Source of the DNA: CAVQBP01 sp963723205
GTDB lineage: Bacteria; Bacteroidota; Ignavibacteria; Ignavibacteriales; Ignavibacteriaceae
DNA: 64,000 nucleotides
Direction of reading: 5' to 3'
NCBI GenBank assembly: GCA_963723205.1
Contig: CAVRQC010000024.1
Coordinates: forward strand, 1 to 64,000
The notes under the pieces were generated by a model. The model had not been told where the DNA came from. It saw only the letters and a list, made by a program, of their open reading frames with translations, and ran no database searches. The translations under genes and the position numbers were made by a program. Every line of letters begins with the position of its first letter. Within the stretch, counting starts at the first letter, position 1. Shown here piece after piece: positions 16,493 through 24,399 of the stretch.

Positions 16493-17923
16493 ATGAATGA
16501 AAAAATAAAATCTATCTGCTCCATTCCTCTATGTTTTCTATTTATATCATGTTTTATCTGTGGTCTGACAGCTCAGGTTGATAATAGCAATTCACCGGAA
16601 GGGATTTGGGTTGGTACCTTAGTTATTCCTAATGCAGCTGAATTAAGAATTGGAATAACTATTAAAAAAGATCAGGCTGGAAAGCTGAATGCCGATTTAA
16701 GAATAATTGACCAGAATACCGGTGATATCCCCTGTGATGAGGTGGTATATGATAAGGATCATCTATTCCTTAAGATTAATCACTTGGGAATAGAAATAGA
16801 GGGAAAGCCGGATTTTGATAATAACAATATAGAAATTGAATTTCACCAAGGGAGTGGTAAATTCCCTATACTTCTTAAACGTGTTGATAAAATGCCCGTA
16901 TTACAGAGACCTCAAGAACCTAAAAGACCTTTTACGTACCATGAAGAGGAAGTGGAATATTTCAATAAGAAAGCAGGAATAAAAATAGCTGCTACATTGA
17001 CTTTCCCCAATTCAAAGAAACCTTTAACTACTGTTCTCTTAATTCCCGGAAGCGGGCAGCAGAAGCGCAATTGGGAAGTTGCAGGCCATAAACCATTTTT
17101 AGTCCTGGCCGATTATCTTACCAGGCATGGAATAGCCGTCCTGCGTGCAGATGATCGAGGTATCGGTGGCAGTACAGGTAATTTTGAACAATCTTCAAGC
17201 GGGGACTTTGCCGATGATGCGATTGCGGGAGTAGAATATCTTAAAAGCCGTAAAGAAATCGATCCCAATAAAATTGGATTGATAGGACATAGTGAAGGCG
17301 GAATGATCGCACCGATTACTGCTGAAAGATCTCCTGATATTAATTTTATTGTCCTAATGGCTGCACCCGGTATTGGTTTTGATGAAGCAGTGATTTTTCA
17401 GGTTTTGGAACAGTTAAAATTAGAAGGAGTATCTCAGGAAGATATTGAACTGCAGCGTTCATGGCGGCAGAAAATTTATGCTCTGTTTAAACAAAATTTA
17501 GATTCCGCAGCCATCGCTAACAAAATGAGAGAACTCTATTCAGGACTTAGTAAAGAAGAAATAAAGAGGTTAAACTGGCCGCAGGGGAGATTAGATTTTG
17601 AAATAAAGAGATCTCTTAGTCCATGGTGGCATTTTGCACTCTCGTATCAACCTGGCAAAACTCTTTCAAAAATTAAATGCCCCGTTCTTGCTATCGATGG
17701 AGAAAAAGACATGCAGGTTTCTCCGGGAAAGAATCTGGCAGCTATTAAAGAAGCTCTGATTAAAGGGGATAACCGGAATTTTATTGTCAAAGAACTACCC
17801 GGACTTAATCATTTATTTCAAACTGCAAAAACGGGTTCAGAATATGAATATGGAACAATTGAAGAAACAATGTCGCCGGATGTATTAAGTCTCATAACTA
17901 ATTGGATCCTTGAGTTGAAATAG
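16493..17923 (+). CDS. Secreted alpha/beta hydrolase with N-terminal beta domain
   Basis: A 476-residue protein. A signal peptide (to about residue 28, ending near GLTAQ) precedes an N-terminal domain of about 110 residues (PEGIWVGTLVIPNAAELRIG). An alpha/beta-hydrolase domain follows with the oxyanion-region LIPGSGQQ, RADDRGIGGSTG, the nucleophile S267 in GHSEGG, D406 (IDGEKDM) and H440 (GLNHLF). The triad is complete. The arrangement is that of bacterial extracytoplasmic esterase/dienelactone-hydrolase-like proteins, many in Bacteroidota; the true substrate may be an acetylated or esterified polysaccharide product. The start has GGAG upstream. Confidence 0.88.
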   Translation: MNEKIKSICSIPLCFLFISCFICGLTAQVDNSNSPEGIWVGTLVIPNAAELRIGITIKKDQAGKLNADLRIIDQNTGDIPCDEVVYDKDHLFLKINHLGIEIEGKPDFDNNNIEIEFHQGSGKFPILLKRVDKMPVLQRPQEPKRPFTYHEEEVEYFNKKAGIKIAATLTFPNSKKPLTTVLLIPGSGQQKRNWEVAGHKPFLVLADYLTRHGIAVLRADDRGIGGSTGNFEQSSSGDFADDAIAGVEYLKSRKEIDPNKIGLIGHSEGGMIAPITAERSPDINFIVLMAAPGIGFDEAVIFQVLEQLKLEGVSQEDIELQRSWRQKIYALFKQNLDSAAIANKMRELYSGLSKEEIKRLNWPQGRLDFEIKRSLSPWWHFALSYQPGKTLSKIKCPVLAIDGEKDMQVSPGKNLAAIKEALIKGDNRNFIVKELPGLNHLFQTAKTGSEYEYGTIEETMSPDVLSLITNWILELK

Positions 17924-18027
17924 TAATATTTTGTGTTGTTAAGTAATAAGTCAGCTGCAGTTTACCGTCACAATACAGCAGAAGGTATAATGGAGTATGA
18001 AAATCGCTCGTTTATCCAAAAGTACAT

Positions 18028-18157
18028 TTGTCATTTCGAATCCCGATTTGCATTATCTTACTTTTTGAAGTTGGGATGAGAAATCTTACATACAACGTTT
18101 TAAGATTTCTCAGTCGCTTATGAGAAATCCTGATTGAGCTCCTTCGAAATGGCAATG
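18028..18157. repeat. Dispersed palindromic repeat, copy 4
   Basis: The clearest copy. The outer pair is TTGTCATTTCGAA and CTTCGAAATGGCAATG. The inner pair is GAGAAATCTTA and TAAGATTTCTC, with an extra GAGAAATCCTG. It lies between the hydrolase gene and the convergent PRC-barrel gene. A 67-codon minus-strand frame across it is not a gene. Confidence 0.8.
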
Positions 18158-18195
18158 CGAGCAAGAGAATACCTATCTGGAATCCGGCACTTTGT

Positions 18196-19017
18196 TTACC
18201 CTCCCGAATTATCATTTTTATTCTTAAAAAACTTAAGTAAACTGATTCTGTACTGATTTATAGGCTCTCCTTTATAAGGCGGGTAATTGACGAATTCATT
18301 TATATTTATTTTTATCTGAATTTTTTTATCGTCATCCATATCTAAAACTGCCAGGCTAACCGGAACAAGAATAGATCTCTCTTTATCAAAGATTGGCCCT
18401 TCATCTATTTTTACTGTAAAGTATTGAATTGAACTAAGCTCAGTATCTATAAAGAGATCACAAACTTTACCGACAGCTATTATGTCAGTGGTTATAACGC
18501 TCCAGCCTCTTATGTCGGGAGCATTTAAGGGGATAGGTGAATCGATGTTTTTGAGTTTAAGTAATTTTTTTTCTTTTAACGTTTCTTGTTCTTTTATACT
18601 CTCTTTTATTCTATTTTTTATCTCAGGTTTACTTTTACGTATTGTTTTCCTGAGAATTGTAATTGCTTTTATATCTTTTAAAAACAGTGATTCATTTTTT
18701 GCATCAAAATTGATCGAACTTAACGGTACAACTAAGTGTCTGCTCCCGCTTTTAATCTTAATATATTCATGAAGAAAGATATCAAAATAAACAGCCCTGT
18801 TTATTTCGGAATTTAACATAATATCGCTTACTATTCCTATATCATTCTTATTGCTGCTGAAAACCTTCCATCCTTTTACAGCGGAATATTGTTCGGCAGT
18901 TTTATGATCTTTAATATCATCTAATTTATAAAGTCCTTGTTTTTCTAAATTTGTATTCTCCAAGCTTGCTCCGTTGTTATTTTGTTTTTCTTCCGGGATG
19001 CTGTCAAAAAAACTCAA
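18196..19017 (-). CDS. Protein with two PRC-barrel domains
   Basis: A 273-residue soluble protein. Two PRC-barrel-like domains are recognisable, one around residues 45-115 (KGWKVFSSNKNDIGIVSDIML) and one around 170-250 (RGWSVITTDIIAVGKVCDLFID, then ILVPVSLAVLD). A charged, coiled-coil-like linker (IRKSKPEIKNRIKESIKEQE) joins them. PRC barrels occur in the photosynthetic reaction-centre H subunit, RimM and many stress-related bacterial proteins. The two-domain form with no photosynthesis genes nearby is often stress- or envelope-linked. It has no neighbour in an obvious operon. Function unknown. Confidence 0.82.
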   Translation of the reverse strand: MSFFDSIPEEKQNNNGASLENTNLEKQGLYKLDDIKDHKTAEQYSAVKGWKVFSSNKNDIGIVSDIMLNSEINRAVYFDIFLHEYIKIKSGSRHLVVPLSSINFDAKNESLFLKDIKAITILRKTIRKSKPEIKNRIKESIKEQETLKEKKLLKLKNIDSPIPLNAPDIRGWSVITTDIIAVGKVCDLFIDTELSSIQYFTVKIDEGPIFDKERSILVPVSLAVLDMDDDKKIQIKININEFVNYPPYKGEPINQYRISLLKFFKNKNDNSGG

Positions 19018-19424
19018 TCAGTTTATTTACACATAACAATTTAAAAAATATCACTCAACATAAAACCCTAAAAATCGGGAGCTTTAGAGATTCTAATAAG
19101 AATTAAGAAAAATGTGTTTATTATTTATTCTATAATAAGTTATCCATGCATAAATTATGCAAATTCTACGTGATTAAAGAAAGTGTTTTATTAACCAACA
19201 GATTTATCGGTTATTCTCTAAGTCCGGTGGACTGATTTTATTACAACTAAATCGAATTTTTAATGTAACCGAAATACTGAAAGTGTGATATAAAAATTTT
19301 TTTACATTATTCATTTAATATTCTTATCTTATCAATAATTTAATCATAAGTCGAATATTTCTACCTGTGTGTCCGGTTCAGTACTTTTTTCTCCTTAATA
19401 GTGAAATGAGAAAGGAATAATGAT
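19018..19424. other. Intergenic between divergent genes
   Basis: The 407 bases between the divergent PRC-barrel and GH5-like genes are AT-rich and must hold both promoters. AGGAAT about 7 bases before 19425 is the ribosome-binding site of the GH5-like gene. No repeats or gene fragments were recognised. Confidence 0.5.
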
Positions 19425-21437
19425 ATGAACCTCAGAGTTATTTTTATTACTTCCTTATACTTTTTAATATCTTGTAATACCTTTGGTGAATTGAAAACAA
19501 TTAATACGAAAACCGGGAGCATATCCGCTTTGGAATTTATCCGGATTGCACCTGACGGATGGCATTTTGAAACTGCTGAAACACACAAGGCCTTTGTTCC
19601 TTTTGGAGTTAATTATTACGATCCTGCAACATACAAAGCCGAACCGTATGGTGCATATGAAGTAATTGGAAAATTTGATTCGGCCAGAACTGACCGTCAC
19701 TTTGCTCAGATAAAAGATTTGGGAGCAAATATTGTAAGAATTTTTTTATCTACGGTAAGTTTTGAACCGCAGCTTTTCCAGTTAAATGATTCTAGTTTTC
19801 AAACTTTAGATCTCCTGATTTCTTTGGCTCGTAAACATAATTTATATCTTATACTGGATTTAGTAGAGACATGGGAAGGCGAACCGGCTTGGCAAAGCTG
19901 GGAGTATTTTGCAGATGAGCAGACTTTACAAGGATTTGAGTTTTTACTGAGTGCTATTGGTGAGCGATATAAAAACGAACCAGCTGTATTTGCGTGGGAT
20001 TTGATAAATGAGCCGGCTACACGCGGACCGGATTCAGGTATTATGGGAGACCTGTTTGGTATATGGGTAAGGTTTAAGTATCGTACGGCTGACAGCCTGA
20101 AGACAGCCTGGAATGATTACCCGATTACCGGTGAATCGTGGAATCAGATTAAACCTCCTTCTTATGAAACTTTTACCGACCAGGAAGACCGGGGGAGTAC
20201 CCGTTTTTTTGATTACCAGATCTTCCGTGAAGATGTAGCATATAACTGGATAAAACGTTTAACCGATGCATTAAGATCTGCCGACACTAATCATCTGATT
20301 ACGGTTGGACTGGATCAGCATTCCGCTCCTTTCAAACCCGATGGTACATTTTATAAACCGTATTCCTCTTTTAATCCGCATAAAATTGCAAAGCTACTGG
20401 ATTATATCTCCATTCATGGATACGACTGGTGGGGTGAATATACTGATGAATTTATTGAAGGACTGCTTCGCTATTCTTATACAGGAAAACCTGTCGTCCT
20501 GGAAGAATTCGATTTAAATGATCTTGACCTTTCAATAAAAAAAACTCAGCGTTCATGTGCCGGCTGGCTGCAGTGGGCTGCGTACGCATCTCAGACAGAC
20601 TGGCAATCCTGTCTCTTTGATACAAATGAACAGGTAACTCCGCTTGGACTCGCGTTCCGGAACATTGCTGATTCTATTAACGCAGATGCAGCCGCACGTC
20701 CCGGTGATGAAAATATTATTACAATAAACTTAAAAGATGTATTGATTTCACGGATGATGCAGGATACTGTTTACCGTAAGTATGTAACAACTGTACACGA
20801 TTTACAGGGTCCGGTTGGTTTTAATATTATTAATTATCAGCCGCCTGACTTTTTAAGTATGACAGCTCCTGCCCGAAATGAACAATGGTATAATGGTGCT
20901 AGTGTTCAGGTAAAATGGGATTTAATAGATTGGAATATCCTATATAAGACAAAAATAGATATAATGCTTTCAACCGATAACGGAGCAAACTGGAAAACTA
21001 TCGCATCGGATATTGCCAATACTGGTTTATATAATTGGACGATTTCCGAGACACCTTCTGATTCATGCATTATCAAAATAGCTGATCATAATGACATTAC
21101 TGTTTTCAGTATTCAGAAATTTAAGATCGCTTCATCTCCATCTGTAGTTCAATCAAATAATAAAAAATTTCCTTCTGTTTTTGTTCTGGGACAAAACTAT
21201 CCAAACCCCTTTAACCCTGTGACAAGGATTGACTTTGCCATTCCCGGCGGAAATAAAGTGAAACTTGAAGTATATGATACACTCGGAAGATTAATCGATG
21301 AGCTTGTTAACAAGTATCTTCCCGCAGGGAATTACAGTGTCGATTTCAATGCATTGAAACTCTCAAGCGGAATTTATTTTTATAGACTAACTTCAGGAAG
21401 CTTCATGCAAATGAAGAAGGCTGTACTCCTGAAATAG
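19425..21437 (+). CDS. Secreted GH5-like glycoside hydrolase with T9SS sorting domain
   Basis: A 670-residue protein with an N-terminal signal (MNLRVIFITSLYFLISC, possibly a lipoprotein signal because Cys17 ends a hydrophobic run), then a (beta/alpha)8 catalytic domain of the clan GH-A type (GH5/mannanase-like). The acid/base is E196 in LINEP, and the nucleophile is E360 or E361 in VVLEEFD. A beta-sandwich of about 100 residues follows. The last about 85 residues are a type IX secretion sorting domain (NYPNPFNPVTRIDF ... GIYFYRLTSG). It is predicted to be exported through the outer membrane and act on beta-mannans or glucans. Cys17 and the C-terminal signal together are unusual but not contradictory. 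Confidence 0.9.
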   Translation: MNLRVIFITSLYFLISCNTFGELKTINTKTGSISALEFIRIAPDGWHFETAETHKAFVPFGVNYYDPATYKAEPYGAYEVIGKFDSARTDRHFAQIKDLGANIVRIFLSTVSFEPQLFQLNDSSFQTLDLLISLARKHNLYLILDLVETWEGEPAWQSWEYFADEQTLQGFEFLLSAIGERYKNEPAVFAWDLINEPATRGPDSGIMGDLFGIWVRFKYRTADSLKTAWNDYPITGESWNQIKPPSYETFTDQEDRGSTRFFDYQIFREDVAYNWIKRLTDALRSADTNHLITVGLDQHSAPFKPDGTFYKPYSSFNPHKIAKLLDYISIHGYDWWGEYTDEFIEGLLRYSYTGKPVVLEEFDLNDLDLSIKKTQRSCAGWLQWAAYASQTDWQSCLFDTNEQVTPLGLAFRNIADSINADAAARPGDENIITINLKDVLISRMMQDTVYRKYVTTVHDLQGPVGFNIINYQPPDFLSMTAPARNEQWYNGASVQVKWDLIDWNILYKTKIDIMLSTDNGANWKTIASDIANTGLYNWTISETPSDSCIIKIADHNDITVFSIQKFKIASSPSVVQSNNKKFPSVFVLGQNYPNPFNPVTRIDFAIPGGNKVKLEVYDTLGRLIDELVNKYLPAGNYSVDFNALKLSSGIYFYRLTSGSFMQMKKAVLLK

Positions 21438-21464
21438 CGGGCGGATAGTGTTCTTCTTTTTGAA

Positions 21465-21730
21465 ATCAGGATGAGAAATCTTAGACTGCTGAAAGATTAA
21501 TTGTGTCCGGTGTGATGCAATGAAGCCGGAAGCTTTAACGAAGGCAGGTCGAAGCATGACTTATTGAGCAGTGTGAAATCCTACGACAGTCTTCGAGAGG
21601 CCTGCCTTTGCCGAAGCTTTAGCATAGGCAGGTTCAGACTGACACGCACATCGTCTCATGTCATACTGAGTTTATCGAAGTATGACACAATGAGCAGTGT
21701 AATACCCTATGACAGTCTTCGACAAACCGC
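21465..21730. repeat. Composite repeat array, diverged copy 5
   Basis: Contains GAGAAATCTTA, two copies of GAAGGCAGGT- or CCTGCC-type hairpins (CCTGCCTTTGCC...GGCAGG), two copies of a GCAGTGT-(GAA/AAT)-CC-TACGACAGTCTTCGA unit about 120 bases apart, and a hairpin GTCATACT...AGTATGAC (21661-21690). Related sub-motifs occur in copies 1-4. A 67-codon reading frame here is a repeat translation. The wider gap 21438-21901 has no gene. Confidence 0.65.
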
Positions 21731-21789
21731 TATTAACCACTCTTTTCAAATAAGAAAAATCATTTAATGACTAACTGTATAGGTACTAT

Positions 21790-21817
21790 GTAGGGGATGA
21801 AAATTTTCATCCCCTAC
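21790..21817. repeat. Perfect 28-bp palindrome, REP-like
   Basis: GTAGGGGATGAAAA and its exact reverse complement TTTTCATCCCCTAC abut with no loop at 21790-21817. The GTAGGGG end matches the palindrome at the left end of the IS element (24079 onward) and resembles 13737-13757. Confidence 0.8.
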
Positions 21818-21901
21818 GCCTATTCAACAGAAAATATCACTGACTTAATTATTTTAGGCAAAAGCCTTTTTTTAATGTTTCAGACATCTCATTGTCATTG
21901 A

Positions 21902-22462
21902 TTAACGAAGAAGTATCATCTTTTTTGTTTCAGTAAATGAATCTGTTATTAATCTGTAGAAATAAACACCGCTTGCTAAATTACCTGCATCGAAAATAAT
22001 TTTGTATTTACCCCCGGGTTTTACTTCATTTACCAATGTTGATACTTCTTTACCCAATATGTTATAGACTTTTAACAAAACATGGCTTTTAACCGGCAGC
22101 TGCCAGCTGATGATCGTTGACGGATTAAAAGGATTGGGATAGTTCTGATATAATTGATATTTCCCGGGGACTGATTCTTCCATATTATTTACACCCGTAA
22201 AAATTGCAGGATTACCGGAGAACAGACTACTAATAACTGTCGTATTTCCGTTTCTGCTTGTGCCTGTAAAACTTTGCCCTGCTTCGGTTATGATTTCTGA
22301 ACCGGCATTTTTTGAAATGCCGAAACCGGAGTTAAATTCCCAACGGCTGACCTTGTCTGATTGAGCATATAAAGAGAAAGTCAAAACTGAAATCATAAAA
22401 ATTAAAATTTTTATTTTCGGCAGGCAGTATATTAACTTATTTATTTTCATTTTATATCTCAT
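21902..22462 (-). CDS. T9SS-exported protein, mostly sorting domain
   Basis: A 186-residue secreted protein: a signal peptide (about residues 8-33), a short polar stretch, and a C-terminal T9SS type A sorting domain (QNYPNPFNPSTIISW ... ASGVYFYRLITDSF). There is almost no passenger domain, so it may be a small surface protein or the end of a split larger one. Its start lies 16 bases downstream of the previous gene on the same strand (22479-23345), so both are likely one operon. A better start may be Met5 (MKINKL), preceding the signal region. Confidence 0.8.
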   Translation of the reverse strand: MRYKMKINKLIYCLPKIKILIFMISVLTFSLYAQSDKVSRWEFNSGFGISKNAGSEIITEAGQSFTGTSRNGNTTVISSLFSGNPAIFTGVNNMEESVPGKYQLYQNYPNPFNPSTIISWQLPVKSHVLLKVYNILGKEVSTLVNEVKPGGKYKIIFDAGNLASGVYFYRLITDSFTETKKMILLR

Positions 22463-22478
22463 GCAAATTTAAATTTAA

Positions 22479-23345
22479 TCAATTGAGTGTACCCGTAGAA
22501 GCCGGTTTCATAAGCACCAGCCTAAGTGTACTAAAATTTGATTGGGTATTGGGTTGGCCGTCTTGATCCCGTTTAAGGGTTATAGATCCGATATTTATAT
22601 CCGCGGTAACCCGGATATTACGCTCCGTGTAATAGGGTACCAGCGCCCAATTATTAAAATCTGTCGAATGAACATAAACCAGGATCACCCAATTGTTTAC
22701 AACATCGCTCGTTAGAACATTAGGTGCGTCTACAGTTAAGCTCAGATATCCGCTCGAGTTTGTTCCATTAGTTGTCCAGGTCATACCGCTGATGTCCATG
22801 GTATATATTTCCGGAGCATTACTTGAGACTGTTATTTTATTCCCGCTTGTATTTACTTCCGTTCCTCCGCTTCCTTCAATAGTAACATTATCCTTTAGAT
22901 TATTTAGACTTTTCACAACTTTTCCATCAGCAACATTTAATGCCATGTCTGATGCAAAGCTGTACCCGGTTGAAGTTAATGCGATTCTGGGAGTCAGCTC
23001 GGATTCATTTGCTACTTTTATTCCAAGCCAATAGGGTTTATCAAATTTTACTGAATCGGGAAAGATTGTTTGATCGCCAAGGTAAGTTGAAAACAATCCG
23101 TTCTTTACATTTAAGGTTTTGATTTCACTCCAGATAGGACTACCGCCGGAAGCAGTTTCATAGAGAGAAAAAGTAAACGAATAACTGCCGTTAGGTTTGG
23201 AATTACCGGAAGAATCTGTTAAAACTCCCTGGTAAGATATGGTACGCGGAACTTGTGAATAGAGAGTAGCCGCAGACAAAATAATAAGTATGGCGATAAA
23301 CCTGCTAAGATTCCCTGAAGATGGTGAAAGAAAATCTGATTTCAT
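22479..23345 (-). CDS. Secreted tail-fibre-like surface protein
   Basis: A 288-residue protein with a signal peptide (to about residue 31) and an N-terminal domain common in Bacteroidota and Ignavibacteria surface proteins: ISYQGVLTDSSGN, YSFTFSLYETASGG, NGLFSTYLGD, PYWLGIKVANESELTPRIALTS. The C-terminal half is a separate beta-rich domain. Families of this kind are often annotated as tail-fibre or T9SS-associated proteins. It forms a tight pair with the T9SS sorting-domain protein downstream. The function, perhaps adhesion or surface display, is inferred only. Confidence 0.75.
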   Translation of the reverse strand: MKSDFLSPSSGNLSRFIAILIILSAATLYSQVPRTISYQGVLTDSSGNSKPNGSYSFTFSLYETASGGSPIWSEIKTLNVKNGLFSTYLGDQTIFPDSVKFDKPYWLGIKVANESELTPRIALTSTGYSFASDMALNVADGKVVKSLNNLKDNVTIEGSGGTEVNTSGNKITVSSNAPEIYTMDISGMTWTTNGTNSSGYLSLTVDAPNVLTSDVVNNWVILVYVHSTDFNNWALVPYYTERNIRVTADINIGSITLKRDQDGQPNTQSNFSTLRLVLMKPASTGTLN

Positions 23346-23497
23346 AGATATCCTCCTTAGAATTACAAAAATTATCAGAAAGAAAAAGATGAAAAGTTCT
23401 ATAAAGAATAAAATTTTCAGCGAGCTTGATTATATAAACATATTTTTAGATACTAAGCTGCGAGATAAATCACAGAATAATAACTATAGGAGGAAAA

Positions 23498-23626
23498 ATG
23501 AAAAATGTGTATTCAGAATCAAAACTTCACCTGAAAAGAAATTCCCGAAATTATACTTGCGCCAGGAAAAGAACAAGAGATTCAATTAAACAGTACCGAT
23601 CCTTTAACAATCCTGGTTTTAATTAA
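23498..23626 (+). CDS. Possible small basic protein, 42 aa
   Basis: A strong TAGGAGG lies 5-7 bases before ATG 23498. This is one of the best Shine-Dalgarno sequences in the window. The frame (MKNVYSESKLHLKRNSRNYT...) ends at TAA 23624-23626, overlapping the 3' end of the opposite CULT gene. It is rich in Arg, Lys and Asn. No family is recognised, and an overlapping out-of-frame ORF exists, so this may be chance. Confidence 0.3.
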   Translation: MKNVYSESKLHLKRNSRNYTCARKRTRDSIKQYRSFNNPGFN

Positions 23627-23983
23627 TCCATAGAAAGAAAACCTTCCAATATATTTCCATCCCAGATGAAGCCCGCACCGGCTGCATAATGCAAAAGACC
23701 ATGCATGATCTTTAAACCAGGTGAATTCCAAAGTTGGATCGCCCATATCACGGCAGCCGTCTGCAGTACTGAAAGTAATTATATCAAAGACATAGCCATC
23801 CGGATTTGCAAATTGAAATTCAGTTTCACCTTCATAAGGTAAACGTTCCTTGTCTTCGGTGATCTTTTTACTGCATGCCACGCACAGCCAGTCGTCCGGC
23901 TTAAGTTCCGTTTGAACCTTGACTTCACTTTCCGGTTCTGTTATGGTTACATTATTCTGATTTTGATTTTCTTTTGTGGGCAT
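23582..23983 (-). CDS. Bacterial cereblon-like CULT domain protein
   Basis: The protein is 133 residues from the preferred Met at 23983; an in-frame Met at 24019 would add 12, and residue numbers here count from 24019. The CULT domain spans about 43-140. The zinc ligands are C46-x2-C49 and C112-x2-C115. The ligand-cage tryptophans are W101, W107 and W121, plus Y123 and N72 (FANPDG). The spacings (6, 14 and 2; C112 five after W107; W121 six after C115; N72 29 before W101) equal those of human CRBN N351, W380, W386, C391, C394, W400 and F402. Human H378 is F99 here, as in bacterial homologues. Role: probably a small-molecule-binding protein. The natural ligand is not known. Confidence 0.9.
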   Translation of the reverse strand: MPTKENQNQNNVTITEPESEVKVQTELKPDDWLCVACSKKITEDKERLPYEGETEFQFANPDGYVFDIITFSTADGCRDMGDPTLEFTWFKDHAWSFALCSRCGLHLGWKYIGRFSFYGLIKTRIVKGSVLFN

Positions 23984-24137
23984 TTTATCTCTATGAGCGA
24001 TGTTTATCAAAAATATCAAATTTACTGGAAAGTTTCAGGGTAAAATGGATAACGACTTATGACAACCATGATAACAAGTAGGGGCGGATAATTATCCGCC
24101 CCCTTGAGTTTGGCAGTTAACTAGATTAAAGAGGAAA

Positions 24138-24170
24138 ATGTGCGAAAAGATTGATATCGCACATTTTTTT
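24138..24170 (+). terminator. Terminator at the left end of the IS
   Basis: ATGTGCGA (24138-24145) and TCGCACAT (24157-24164) form an 8-bp stem with an 11-base loop followed by T7. It would block read-through transcription into the transposase genes, a common IS self-control device. Confidence 0.75.
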
Positions 24171-24207
24171 GTTAAATTATATCTAGTCATATAACTAGAG
24201 ATTTGCC

Positions 24208-24399
24208 ATGGGATTTCCAACTAAAATACAACTTATTAAGAGAGCTAAAAGTGAGCAGTGGTACATCAATTTCCCTTCGTCTGTTGCGCAAGCTATGGAA
24301 TTTAACAAAGGTGAAATTGTCGAATGGATTATCGAGAATAAAAATAAACTGATTCTTAAAAGAACCAAAACTAAAGATGACGCTAGTAAAAAAAACTGA
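24208..24399 (+). CDS. IS-encoded AbrB/SpoVT-like small protein
   Basis: A 63-residue protein with a swapped-hairpin pattern like AbrB/MazE antitoxins (QWYINFPSSVAQAMEFNKGE, IVEWIIENKNKLILKR). It lies inside the IS and overlaps the start of the transposase frame by 23 bases, suggesting translational coupling. It could bind the IS ends or regulate transposition. Function is inference. Similar small ORFs accompany related transposases. Confidence 0.7.
   Translation: MGFPTKIQLIKRAKSEQWYINFPSSVAQAMEFNKGEIVEWIIENKNKLILKRTKTKDDASKKN

Noticed and set aside
18012..18215. 67-codon minus-strand frame
   Set aside because: It reads through dispersed repeat copy 4 and overlaps the PRC-barrel gene end.
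21564..21767. 67-codon plus-strand frame
   Set aside because: It is a translation of the composite repeat array, with duplicated peptide segments that mirror the DNA repeats.
13813..21817. Possible CRISPR array in the repeat-rich block
   Set aside because: Repeats are palindromic, unequal in length and irregularly spaced, with no uniform spacers and no cas genes.
23290..23589. 99-codon plus-strand frame
   Set aside because: Its first part is antisense to the tail-fibre-like gene and the rest is low-complexity; the better-placed start is the separate 42-codon ORF at 23498.
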